From: CADEED01 sp035502995
GTDB taxonomy: Bacteria; Pseudomonadota; Gammaproteobacteria; Steroidobacterales; Steroidobacteraceae
DNA: 64,000 bases
Assembly (NCBI GenBank): GCA_035502995.1
Contig: DATJTW010000109.1
Coordinates: forward strand, 110,710 to 174,709
Reading direction: 5' to 3'
Every line of letters starts with the position of its first letter. Positions within the stretch are counted from its first letter, which is position 1. A program made the translations under genes and the position numbers. Below are positions 47,434 to 56,027 of the stretch, piece by piece. Below the pieces are notes generated by a model. It saw nothing but the letters and a program-made list of their open reading frames with translations. It was not told where the DNA came from and ran no database searches.

Positions 47434-50400
47434 TGAAGCGTTCGCTGAAGATCCTCAAGATCGTCGCGCTCGCGCTCGGCATCCTGCTCGTCGTCCTCGT
47501 GTCGCTGCTCGCCTGGGTCATCTACACGGAGGCCGGGCTGCAGTTCGCGGTGGCGCGGCTGCCGGAGAAGCTCGGCAGCGTCACGCTGCAGATCGAGGAC
47601 GTGCGCGGCACGATTGCCGGCGGCTTCAGTGCGAAACGCGTCGACGTCGATCACGCGCTGACGCACGTGACGGTCGAGAACGGCAGCGCGCGCGTGAACT
47701 TCTGGCCGCTGCTGGTCGGCCGCATTTCGGTGCGCCGCGCGCAGTCCGATCTCACGTTGATCGAGGTCAAGAAGCGGCCGAAGGACCGGCCGATCACGCC
47801 GCCGCGTTTCCTGCCGCGCTTCCTCAGCATCAGCGCCGAGAAGGCGAATACGAGGCTGCTGGCGATCATCGCGCCGAACGGGCGGCGCGTGGAATTCAAC
47901 GACGTCTCCGGCGCCGGCATCGTCGGCCACAAGACGATCCGCATCTTCGAGGGCAACGTCATCTACGGCTTCCTGCAGGCGCGCGCCATCGGCCAGCTCG
48001 ACGCCGCGGACCCGATCAGGCTGTCGGGCGACGCGACCGTGCGCATGATCATCGAGGGCCAGCCGGAATGGCGCGCCGACGCCGCGTTCAAGGGCGACCT
48101 CGACAAACTACCGCTGACCGGCACGCTGCAGGAGCCGTTCCGCGCAGATCTCACCGGCGAACTGCTCGAGCTGGCCAGCAACTTCCACTGGATCGGCAAG
48201 GCGCAGGTCCACAACTTCGACCTGCAGGCGTTCGGCGGCGGCGACGCGCTCGGCATCATCGAGGGACCGCTCGACGTCGGGGGCGAGATGAACGAATTCC
48301 ATGCGCGCGGCCCGCTGACGGTACCCGGGCTCGGCGCCGGGCCGTTCGACGTCGTGTTCGAGGGCAATTACGAAGACCGCGTGGTCAACGCCACGCACTA
48401 CGAGGTCACGCATCGCGCCACCGGCAGCCACGTGACCGGTGCCGGCACCATCGAGACGGCCGACAACGGCCCCAAACTACTTCTCCAGGGAAACTGGGAC
48501 GACCTGCGCTGGCCGCTGGCTGCGCACTTCACGGCCGAGGCACCGCAGATCTTTTCCAGTCCCGCGGGCAAATACCGGCTCGAAGGCGTCTGGCCCTACG
48601 CGCTGTCCGGCAGCGGCGACCTGTACGTGCCCGACCTCGACCCGATGACGGTGGCGATGCGCGGCCTGCTGCACAAGGATCACCTGCAGATCGACCAGCT
48701 CGACCTCGGCGCCTTCGGCGGCAACGCGAAGCTGGCCGGCGAGGCGCGCTGGACTCCGGCGCAGAGCTGGTCGCTGGCCGGTCCGGTGCGTGGCCTCGAT
48801 CCCGCGACGCTGCGGCCGGGTTTCTCCGGCGCACTCGACTTCGAGCTGAAGGCATCGGGGCAACCGTTCAGCGCGGAAACGCTGCTCGACGTGTCGTTCG
48901 ACAGACTCGTCGGCAAGCTGCGTGGCAACGCGGCCACCGGCAGCGGCCACGTCGTGCGCCGCGGCGAGGACTGGTCGTTCGACGACCTGCGCTTCCGCGC
49001 CGGCAGCACCGCGCTGGCGATCGACGGCGACATCGGCGCATCGCACGCGCTCGACCTGGACTTCAGCCTCGACGCCGACAATCTCGCGCTGATCGCCGAG
49101 GGCGCCCGCGGCGAGCTGCATGCGCGCGGCAACGTCGAAGGCACGTCGGACGCGCCGGTGATCAAGCTGGACGCGCGCGGCAACGGCATCGAGGCCGAGG
49201 GCCTGGCGATCGACAAGCTGTCCGCCGTCATCGACGTCGACTGGCGCGGCCAGCGGCCATCGCACGCCAACGTCGCCGTCTCCAACCTCACGTACCAGCA
49301 GCGCGCGATCACGCAGTTCAACGCGACGCTCGACGGCACCACTGGCGATCACAAGATGAAGATGGATGTGCTGGCCGGCAAGACCAGCCTGCACCTGTCC
49401 GGTCGCGGCGGCTTCGCGAACGGCACCTGGAGCGCCAACATCGGTGACCTGTTCATCGACGACACCGCGAACCTCAACCTGCAGCTCGATTCGTCGTTCG
49501 CGCTGTCGGCGAGCGCGTCGTCGTTCAAGCTCGAGCCGATGTGCCTGCACGGCAAGGTCGCGCGCCTATGCGCCGACGGCGCGTGGAGCGTGAACGCGGC
49601 GAACGAGAGTGCGTGGAACCTGCACGCCGACGCACACAACCTGCCGATCAGCACGCTGACCGCGGGCCTGACGCCGAAAGTCGAGTACCAGGGCACCGTC
49701 AACGCGACCGCGAAGATCTCCAGCGCCAGCGGCGCGGCCTTCGTCGGCGATGCGCGCCTCGACCTCGTCGATGCGGCCATCCGGCACAAGCTCGCCAGCG
49801 GCCGCACCGACGTCATCACCTTCGGCTCCGGCTTCGTCACGCTGGATGCGGAACCGGCGGCGATGAACGCCGAAGTGCGGCTCGACGCGGCGGAGCGCGG
49901 CCTGATCTCCGGCAAGCTGCGCGCCGATCGCAACGGCGACGACATGCTCGACTGGCCGATGCGCGGTTCGTTGCAGATGGCGACCGGCGAGCTCGGTTTC
50001 ATCACGCTGTACGTGCCCGACATCGATCGCGCCAGCGGCCACTTCGACGCCAACCTGACGCTCGATGGCACGCTCGGGCGGCCGAGCGCGTCCGGCGTGT
50101 TCAAGCTGTCGAACGCCGAGCTCGATCTCTACCAGCTGAACCTCGCGCTGCGCGCCGTCGAGATGGAGGCGAAGATCGTCTCCAACAGCCTCGAGTTCAA
50201 ATCCACCGCGAAGGCCGGCGCGGGCACGCTGTCCAGCGGCGGCAAGATCGAGTGGAAAGACAAACTACCGTACGGCGACCTCACGCTGGAGGGCCAGAAC
50301 CTGCGCGTGGTCGACGTGCCCGAGGCGCGCATCGACGCGTCGCCCGATCTCGACTTCCACATCGCGGGCCGCGAAATCCAGGCGAAGGGCGAGGTGCGCA

Positions 50401-51209
50401 TCCCGTATGCGCGCATCCAGCCCGCCGATCTGACGAACGCCGTGTTGCCGTCGGCGGACGAACGCCTGGTCGGACCCACCGAGGAGATCGAAGAGGATCC
50501 GTTCCTCGTCTCGAGCGACATCACGATGACGCTCGGCGACAACGTCACCATCGAGACCTATGGCCTGTCCGGCCACATCACCGGCAGCCTCAGCGAGACC
50601 ACGCGACCGGGCGAACCGACGCGCGGCACCGGCGAGCTGCAGGTGAAGGACGGCCAGTACGTCGCGCTGGCGCGCAAGCTCGATATCGAGCGCGGCCGCC
50701 TCATCTTCAATGGCGGCCTGATCGCGGATCCCGCGATCGACATCCGCGCCGTCAAGATCTTCCCGGACGTGAAGGCCGGCGTGAACGTGCGCGGCAGCCT
50801 GCGCGAGCCGCGCATGTCGTTCTTCTCCGAACCCTCGAAGCCGCAGTCGCAGATCGTCTCGCTGCTGCTGGCCGGCGGTTCGCTGCAGACGGCGCAGTCC
50901 GGCGACCGCACCGGCACGGGCGGCGGCGCGCAGCAGGAGGTCGCGGGCCAGGCGGCGGCGATCCTCGCGGCGCAGCTCGGCGGCCGGCTCGGCATCCCCG
51001 ACATCAGCGTCGAGTCGGATCTCTCGAACGACACGTCGCTGGTGCTGGGCCGGTATCTCTCGCCGCGCCTGTATCTGAGCTACGGCATCTCGCTGACGGA
51101 GTCGATCTCCACGATCAAGATGCGTTACACGCTCGACGACCACTGGACGATCAAGACCGAGGCCGGCAAGGAACGCGCCGCCGATCTCGTCTTCACGATC
51201 GAGAAATGA
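47433..51209 (+). CDS. tamB: TamB, inner-membrane AsmA-like partner of TamA
   Basis: 1258 residues. A single N-terminal anchor (LKILKIVALALGILLVVLVS) is followed by a long beta-groove of AsmA-type repeats. The C-terminal DUF490 domain carries NVRGSLREPRMSFFSEPSKPQSQIVSLLLAGGSL-like sequence, then DTSLVLGRYLSPRLYLSYGI and TIKTEAGKERAADLVFTIEK. The start overlaps the tamA stop by one base. The protein spans the periplasm from inner membrane to TamA. Confidence 0.95.
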   Translation: MKRSLKILKIVALALGILLVVLVSLLAWVIYTEAGLQFAVARLPEKLGSVTLQIEDVRGTIAGGFSAKRVDVDHALTHVTVENGSARVNFWPLLVGRISVRRAQSDLTLIEVKKRPKDRPITPPRFLPRFLSISAEKANTRLLAIIAPNGRRVEFNDVSGAGIVGHKTIRIFEGNVIYGFLQARAIGQLDAADPIRLSGDATVRMIIEGQPEWRADAAFKGDLDKLPLTGTLQEPFRADLTGELLELASNFHWIGKAQVHNFDLQAFGGGDALGIIEGPLDVGGEMNEFHARGPLTVPGLGAGPFDVVFEGNYEDRVVNATHYEVTHRATGSHVTGAGTIETADNGPKLLLQGNWDDLRWPLAAHFTAEAPQIFSSPAGKYRLEGVWPYALSGSGDLYVPDLDPMTVAMRGLLHKDHLQIDQLDLGAFGGNAKLAGEARWTPAQSWSLAGPVRGLDPATLRPGFSGALDFELKASGQPFSAETLLDVSFDRLVGKLRGNAATGSGHVVRRGEDWSFDDLRFRAGSTALAIDGDIGASHALDLDFSLDADNLALIAEGARGELHARGNVEGTSDAPVIKLDARGNGIEAEGLAIDKLSAVIDVDWRGQRPSHANVAVSNLTYQQRAITQFNATLDGTTGDHKMKMDVLAGKTSLHLSGRGGFANGTWSANIGDLFIDDTANLNLQLDSSFALSASASSFKLEPMCLHGKVARLCADGAWSVNAANESAWNLHADAHNLPISTLTAGLTPKVEYQGTVNATAKISSASGAAFVGDARLDLVDAAIRHKLASGRTDVITFGSGFVTLDAEPAAMNAEVRLDAAERGLISGKLRADRNGDDMLDWPMRGSLQMATGELGFITLYVPDIDRASGHFDANLTLDGTLGRPSASGVFKLSNAELDLYQLNLALRAVEMEAKIVSNSLEFKSTAKAGAGTLSSGGKIEWKDKLPYGDLTLEGQNLRVVDVPEARIDASPDLDFHIAGREIQAKGEVRIPYARIQPADLTNAVLPSADERLVGPTEEIEEDPFLVSSDITMTLGDNVTIETYGLSGHITGSLSETTRPGEPTRGTGELQVKDGQYVALARKLDIERGRLIFNGGLIADPAIDIRAVKIFPDVKAGVNVRGSLREPRMSFFSEPSKPQSQIVSLLLAGGSLQTAQSGDRTGTGGGAQQEVAGQAAAILAAQLGGRLGIPDISVESDLSNDTSLVLGRYLSPRLYLSYGISLTESISTIKMRYTLDDHWTIKTEAGKERAADLVFTIEK

Positions 51210-51219
51210 GGCGCGCGCG

Positions 51220-51858
51220 GTGAAGACGCTGGAGTTGTTCGCGGATCGCGCCGAGCCCGTGCGGCTCGGCGACGGCATCGCGCTGCTGCGCGGATTCGCC
51301 GACACGCGCGAATTGTTCGGCCTGATCCAGCAGATCGCCGAACGCGCGCCGTTCCGTCACCTCGTGACGCCGGGCGGACAGACGATGTCCGTGGCGATGA
51401 CCAACTGCGGCCCGCTCGGCTGGGTCAGCGATCGCAGTGGCTATCGCTACAGTCCGCGCGATCCGCTGACGGATCGCGACTGGCCCGCATTGCCGGCCGC
51501 GTTCGGGACGCTGGCGCTGTCCGCGGCGACGCTCTCGGGGTTTCCGGACTTCGTGCCGGACGCCTGCCTGATCAACCGCTACTCGGTCGGCGCGCGACTG
51601 ACCGCGCATCGCGACGCCGACGAGCAGAATTTCGCGCAGCCCATCGTCTCGGTGTCGATCGGCCTGCCGGCCAGTTTCGCGTTCTACGGCCTCGCGCGCG
51701 GCGGGCCCGGCCGCAGCGTGGCGCTGGCGGATGGCGACGTGCTCGTGTGGGGCGGGCCGTCGCGTCTCGTCTATCACGCGGTCCGGCCGATCAAGCCGGG
51801 CGTCCATCCGCTGACCGGCGAGTTCCGCTACAACCTCACGTTCCGCCACGCGCGCTGA
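51220..51858 (+). CDS. alkB: AlkB-type Fe(II)/2-oxoglutarate DNA/RNA demethylase
   Basis: 212 residues, GTG start, 10 bp after tamB. The iron ligands are His130 and Asp132 in LTAHRDADE and His186 in VYHAVRP; 2-oxoglutarate ligands Arg203 and Arg209 lie in FRYNLTFRHAR. CLINRYSVGARLTAH and PIVSVSIGLPASFAFYG are family hallmarks. It repairs alkylated bases such as 1-methyladenine and 3-methylcytosine by oxidative demethylation. Confidence 0.94.
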   Translation: MKTLELFADRAEPVRLGDGIALLRGFADTRELFGLIQQIAERAPFRHLVTPGGQTMSVAMTNCGPLGWVSDRSGYRYSPRDPLTDRDWPALPAAFGTLALSAATLSGFPDFVPDACLINRYSVGARLTAHRDADEQNFAQPIVSVSIGLPASFAFYGLARGGPGRSVALADGDVLVWGGPSRLVYHAVRPIKPGVHPLTGEFRYNLTFRHAR

Positions 51859-51888
51859 CGCGCGTGCCAGGGCGACCCGGCTGGCTAA

Positions 51889-52767
51889 CTACTGCTTCGC
51901 GTGCAGCAGCCTGTACATCTTGTCGCCCTTGAAGCCGAAGTTCTCGCGCGCGTACGCGTACTCCCACAGCAGGGGAGTCGCGTACAGCACGCTGCCCTGC
52001 CCCGTGTTCGGGTCGAGTGACAGCGTCACGCTCGCGGTGCATTCGGTCTTGAAGCCATCGCCGACCGCCGGGCACCAGCGCCAGATGCTGAACTTGCGAT
52101 CCGCCTCGTCGGTGGAATCGCCGTCGAGCGTTTCGATCAGCACGCGGCCACGGCGCAGGAATCCTTTCGGCCGGCCGAACTTCGCGATCAACTTGTCCAG
52201 CATGCGGTCGTAGGTCGTGACGTGTTCGGCCGGCAGCGTGCGCAGCTGCTCGCGCGTCTCGCTCTCGAACAGGAAACGCACGCCGCAGAACTTGTTGAGC
52301 TCGTCGAAGTTCGGCGGCTCGCTGCCGCGGTTCTTCACCGCGCCGGGCCAGTTCGCGCAGAACTCGTAGACGACCGGATGCAGGACGACGGCGTCGGCCT
52401 CGTCGCCGAAGCGGAAGCCCTGGCCCTCGATCGTGTACTCGGACAGCACGTAGGTGCCGCCACCTTCGAAGGTCTTGCGCAGGCGCAGCAGCGTCGCCTG
52501 GAAATCGCAGCCGCCGACGGCGCCGGTGATCTGGCCGGTCTGCACGACCGGCACGCACTGGAAATCCTCGGTCTTCTCGCGCGATAGCATGTAGCCGGCG
52601 CCGACGCCGATCGGTCGTTCCGGCAGGCGGTCGAACGTGCCGCGCAGGTCGCCCCACTTGTGGCCGCCGAAACCCTCGGGCGGCACGTATTTGACGTTCT
52701 TGTCGGCAGCCGCAGCGGCGAACGACAGGCAGGCGAGCAGCAAGATCGATGTCAGTGCGTTTTTCAT
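51889..52767 (-). CDS. Secreted protein of unknown function
   Basis: 292 residues from ATG 52767; an ATG three codons upstream is also possible. The signal peptide is ALTSILLLACLSFAAAAA. The mature protein opens KYVPPEGFGGHKWGDLRGTFDRLP, a pattern seen in secreted proteins that start with a (P)FxGxxWGD module. It has cysteines at CVPV, GGCDF, FCANW, FCGV, WCPA and TECTA that may form disulphides. No catalytic motif is visible. It converges on alkB and is divergent from the YciI-like gene. Confidence 0.7.
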   Translation of the reverse strand: MKNALTSILLLACLSFAAAAADKNVKYVPPEGFGGHKWGDLRGTFDRLPERPIGVGAGYMLSREKTEDFQCVPVVQTGQITGAVGGCDFQATLLRLRKTFEGGGTYVLSEYTIEGQGFRFGDEADAVVLHPVVYEFCANWPGAVKNRGSEPPNFDELNKFCGVRFLFESETREQLRTLPAEHVTTYDRMLDKLIAKFGRPKGFLRRGRVLIETLDGDSTDEADRKFSIWRWCPAVGDGFKTECTASVTLSLDPNTGQGSVLYATPLLWEYAYARENFGFKGDKMYRLLHAKQ

Positions 52768-52872
52768 GCGCGGCATTCTACCTACCCCTCGGCGGCTTTC
52801 GGCGATCACGATGGCCCGGTTCATCGGCACTCCACTATCATTCGCGCCCCCTTTCTCCCGGATCTCGCCGCC

Positions 52873-53178
52873 ATGCACTTTCTCCTCTTCTATACATACG
52901 TGCCGGACGTGCTCGAGAAGCGGCCGAGATTCCGCGGCGCACATCTCGGCCACGCCCGCGCGGCGCTGGCCCGCGGTGAGCTGGTGATCGCCGGCGCCTT
53001 CGCGGATCCGGTGGACGGCGCGGCGCTGTTCTTCTCCGCGCCATCGCGGTCGGTGGTGGAGCAGTTCGCGAAGGACGATCCGTACGTCACGGGCGGGCTG
53101 GTCACGAAGTGGGTGGTGAGGGAGTGGACCACGGTGGTCGGCGAAGGTGCCGCGCACCCGCTGCCGCCCGGGGTGTGA
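52873..53178 (+). CDS. YciI-like protein
   Basis: 101 residues. The YciI fold is recognisable: MHFLLFYTYVPDVLEKRPRF, HLGHARAALARGELVIAGAFADP, ALFFSAPSRSVVEQFAKDDPY, GLVTKWVVREWTTVVG. The His in the HLGHARA helix and the Asp in KDDPY are usually conserved. Enzymatic function in the family is ill-defined. Its stop codon forms the left edge of a palindromic repeat. Confidence 0.88.
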   Translation: MHFLLFYTYVPDVLEKRPRFRGAHLGHARAALARGELVIAGAFADPVDGAALFFSAPSRSVVEQFAKDDPYVTGGLVTKWVVREWTTVVGEGAAHPLPPGV

Positions 53179-53218
53179 CCGTCCCCGTTTGCTGGGAAAC
53201 GGGGACGGTCCCCATTTA
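53176..53218. repeat. Palindromic REP-like element, copy D
   Basis: Perfect 14-bp arms (GACCGTCCCCGTTT at 53177-53190 and AAACGGGGACGGTC at 53197-53210) with loop GCTGGG, then CCCATTTA. The left edge contains the TGA of the YciI-like gene. The element lies immediately upstream of the argR control region. Confidence 0.85.
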
Positions 53219-53242
53219 TTCACGGATCCGTCATTGACGCCC

Positions 53243-53260
53243 GGTGCATTTTTATGCACC
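53243..53260. promoter_or_regulatory. ARG-box-like operator upstream of argR
   Basis: The perfect dyad GGTGCAT-TTTT-ATGCACC lies 14 bp before the argR start codon and matches the architecture of ArgR boxes (TGnAT-wwww-ATnCA). A half-site (ATTTATTCA, about 53214-53222) precedes it. A further box-like TGAAT-AAAA-ATG sits on the argR stop before argG (53730-53742). Autoregulation and control of the downstream arg genes are likely. Confidence 0.6.
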
Positions 53261-53273
53261 ATCCGCGCTCTTT

Positions 53274-53732
53274 ATGCAGACCGACCACCATCGCGAGGCG
53301 CGCCGAACCGCCATCGTCCGCCTGCTGCGCAGCGCTTCCGTGCGCCGGCAGGAGGAGCTCGTGCGCCTGCTGAAACGCGAGGGCCACGCGGTGACGCAGT
53401 CCTCGGTGAGCCGCGACCTGCGCGAGCTCGGCGTGCTGAAGCACAGCGACGGCTACGTGCTGCCCGACACCGCCGAGCTGGCGGCGCGGACTCAGGACAA
53501 ATTCAGCGCCGTCGCGCAGTTCGTGCGCGAGGTGCGCACCGCCGGTCCGTCGATCACGGTGGTCAAGACGACCATCGGTTCGGCCGGCAGCGTGGCGGCC
53601 GCCATCGACAAGGCCGGCTGGCCCGACGTCGCCGGGACGGTCTCCGGTGACGACACGATTTTCATCGCGACCGCCGACGCCCGCGCCCAGGGGCGCGTGC
53701 TGGAGCAGTTGCGCGACGCTTTTGGAGTCTGA
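53274..53732 (+). CDS. argR: Arginine repressor ArgR
   Basis: 152 residues from ATG 53274. I chose it because a GTG ten codons upstream lies inside the ARG box. The N-terminal winged helix contains the recognition helix AVTQSSVSRDLRELGVLK. The C-terminal hexamerisation domain has TVVKTTIGSAGSVAAAIDKAGWPDVAGTVSGDDTIF with the arginine-binding GDDT motif. It is the first gene of the arginine cluster, 6 bp before argG. Confidence 0.95.
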   Translation: MQTDHHREARRTAIVRLLRSASVRRQEELVRLLKREGHAVTQSSVSRDLRELGVLKHSDGYVLPDTAELAARTQDKFSAVAQFVREVRTAGPSITVVKTTIGSAGSVAAAIDKAGWPDVAGTVSGDDTIFIATADARAQGRVLEQLRDAFGV

Positions 53733-53738
53733 ATAAAA

Positions 53739-54953
53739 ATGTCCGCCGATCAGAAAAACACACCCATCGTCCTCGCCTACAGCGGCGGCCTCGACACGTC
53801 GTTCCTCGTTCCCTGGCTGAAGGACAACTACGGCCGCCCGATCATCACGGTCACGGTCGACACCGGCGGCATCGACGCCGCCGGCGCGAAGACGCTGGCC
53901 GAGCGCTCGAAGGCCTACGGCGCGATCGCGCATCACCAGATCGACGCGCGCGCCGACTACTTCGAGCAGGTGCTGCGCTTCCTCATCATGGGCAACGTGC
54001 GCCGCGGCCAGCTCTATCCGCTGTGCGTCGGCGCCGAGCGCGTCATGCAGGCGCAGCAGATCGCGCTGATGGCGCGCAAGCTCGGCACGAATTCCATCGC
54101 GCACGGCTGCACCGCCGCCGGCAACGACCAGGTGCGCTTCGAAGTCGCGATGCGCACGCTCGCGCCGGAGCTCGAAGTGATCGCGCCGGTGCGCGACAAG
54201 GCGTTCAAGCGCCAGGAAGAGCTCGACTATCTGAACGCGCGCAAACTGCCGCTGCCGCCGTACGGCGCGGCGTACTCGATCAATCGCGGCCTGTGGGGCG
54301 TGACGATCGGCGGCAAGGAGACGCTGACCTCCGAAGGCAGCATCCCGGATTCCGCCTGGGTGCTGTCGAAGGACGCGTTCACGAATCCGCGCCCGCCGGT
54401 CAGGCACACGATCGAGTTCGAGAAGGGGCGCCCCGTCGGCATCGACGGGAAGAAGATGTCGGCGGTCGAAGTCGTGGAAGCGTTGGAGACGCTCGGCGCG
54501 CCCTATGGCATCGGCCGCGGCATCCACCTCGGCGACACCATCATCGGCACGAAGGGCCGCGTCGCGTTCGAAGCGCCGGCCGCGGAGACGCTGCTGACCG
54601 CGCACCGCGAGCTGGAGAAACTCGTGCTCACGCCGCGCCAGCAGCGCATCAAGGAATCGCTGGCGGGTCCGTACGGCGACTGGGTGCACGAAGGCCAGCT
54701 GCTGGATCCGGTGTGCCGCGACATCGAGGCGTTGTTCCTGTCGTCGCAGGAGCGCGTGACCGGCAAGGTCCACGTGTTGTTCCGCCCGGGTAGTTTGTTC
54801 ATCGAGGGCGTCGAGTCGCCGCACTCGCTGATGGCGGTGTCCAAGGGCGTGTACGGCGAGTCGCACGGCGAGTGGTCGCCGCAGGACGCGCTGGGTTTCT
54901 CGAAGATCGTTTCGCTCACGGGCATGTTCCATGCCCGCGCTGGAGGCAAGTAA
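53739..54953 (+). CDS. argG: Argininosuccinate synthase
   Basis: 404 residues. The ATP-binding motif AYSGGLDTS is intact; CTAAGNDQVRFE, YSINRGLWG and SLTSEGSIPDSAWV-like regions follow. It joins citrulline and aspartate. It is second in the arg operon and the next gene starts 0 bp after its stop. Confidence 0.97.
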   Translation: MSADQKNTPIVLAYSGGLDTSFLVPWLKDNYGRPIITVTVDTGGIDAAGAKTLAERSKAYGAIAHHQIDARADYFEQVLRFLIMGNVRRGQLYPLCVGAERVMQAQQIALMARKLGTNSIAHGCTAAGNDQVRFEVAMRTLAPELEVIAPVRDKAFKRQEELDYLNARKLPLPPYGAAYSINRGLWGVTIGGKETLTSEGSIPDSAWVLSKDAFTNPRPPVRHTIEFEKGRPVGIDGKKMSAVEVVEALETLGAPYGIGRGIHLGDTIIGTKGRVAFEAPAAETLLTAHRELEKLVLTPRQQRIKESLAGPYGDWVHEGQLLDPVCRDIEALFLSSQERVTGKVHVLFRPGSLFIEGVESPHSLMAVSKGVYGESHGEWSPQDALGFSKIVSLTGMFHARAGGK

Positions 54954-56027
54954 ATGCGCACGGTAGTCGTCGACAAGATCGCGTCGGTCACGCAGGCCTG
55001 CGGCCTGGGCCAGGAAGTGCGCGTCGCCACCGACAACATTCCCGCCGAGGAAGGCGTGGTCGTCGTCGTGGAAGTGCTGACGAACAAGTCCACGTACAAC
55101 ACGCTCGAGCTCACGAGCGGCCGCATGGCCAAGGTCAGCCAGGGCGACATCGTCGTCGGCGCACTCGGCCATCGCAAGGCGCTGTTCGGTTACTCGGGCC
55201 ACGTGCCCGAGAGCGTGAAGCCCGGCGACATCCTGCAGATGCTCAACATCGGCGGCGTGCTCGGCGTTTGCGACTCGGTGAACCCGGACAAGGGCAAGCC
55301 GTTCGATTGCCGCGTCATCGGCGGCGTGCTCGATTTCCCGTATCTCGGCGAGCGCATCGGCGTGCCGGCGCGCGTCGGTTACCGCAAGTTCGATCCGGAT
55401 GCGCCGTTGAATACGCAAGGCGTGCCGGTCGTCGCGCTGGCCGGCACCTGCATGGAGGCCGGCAAGACCGCGGCCGCCGCCGCCATCATCGCGCGCATGC
55501 GGCATCGCGGCCTGGTCGTCGACGCGTTCAAGGCGACCGGCGTCTCGCTCCGCCGGGACATCCTCGCCTTCGAGGATGCGGGTGCGCGCAACACGCTCAT
55601 CTTCACCGACTTCGGCATCGTCTCGACCACGCGCAAGGTCGGCCCGGCGATCACGCGCACGATGCTCACCGAGCTCTCCGACAAGAAACCCGACGTCATC
55701 GTGTTCGAGCTCGGCGACGGCCTCATGGGCACGTACGGCGTCGACGCGATCCTCGAGCAGGAAGACATCCGCAAGGCGATGACCGGCGTGGTGCTCAGCG
55801 CCAACGACCCGGTCGCCGCGTACGGCGGCGTCGACATCCTGCGCAAGCGTTACGGCATCGAGCCGGTGGCGATCACCGGCCCGTCGACCGACAACGCCGT
55901 CGGCGTGCAGATCATCCAGGACCAGCTCAAGGTGCAGGCGTACAACGCGTTGTCCGCGGGTGCGGCGCTCGGCGACTCGATCATCAAGTCCATCAACCTG
56001 ACGCAGGCGCGGCCGCTCGATGTCTGA
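54954..56027 (+). CDS. P-loop NTPase of unknown function embedded in the arginine operon
   Basis: 357 residues. The N-terminal third (about 1-120) is a beta-rich domain: RTVVVDKIASVTQACGLGQE, VVVVVEVLTNKSTYNTLELT, KVSQGDIVVGALGHRKALFGYSGH. Then comes a Walker A motif GTCMEAGKTAAAA (about 165-177) with a BioD/MobB/DUF1611-like fold. FKATGVSLRRDILAFEDAGA, FTDFGIVSTTRKVG and VIVFELGDGLMGTYGV follow, the last a Walker B-like strand. The end, IIKSINLTQARPLDV, has no membrane part. Its start abuts argG and its stop overlaps argC by 8 bp, so it is co-translated with the pathway. I know no arginine-pathway role for it; a kinase or acyl-transfer related step is conceivable. Confidence 0.85.
   Translation: MRTVVVDKIASVTQACGLGQEVRVATDNIPAEEGVVVVVEVLTNKSTYNTLELTSGRMAKVSQGDIVVGALGHRKALFGYSGHVPESVKPGDILQMLNIGGVLGVCDSVNPDKGKPFDCRVIGGVLDFPYLGERIGVPARVGYRKFDPDAPLNTQGVPVVALAGTCMEAGKTAAAAAIIARMRHRGLVVDAFKATGVSLRRDILAFEDAGARNTLIFTDFGIVSTTRKVGPAITRTMLTELSDKKPDVIVFELGDGLMGTYGVDAILEQEDIRKAMTGVVLSANDPVAAYGGVDILRKRYGIEPVAITGPSTDNAVGVQIIQDQLKVQAYNALSAGAALGDSIIKSINLTQARPLDV

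Noticed and set aside
15395..50270. Recurrent AAACTACC and TATCTA(T/C) strings containing the rare Leu codon CTA.
   Set aside because: They occur in coding frames as Lys-Leu or Tyr-Leu, and AACTAC is also a normal Asn-Tyr string. Without counts I cannot show that they are more frequent than expected.
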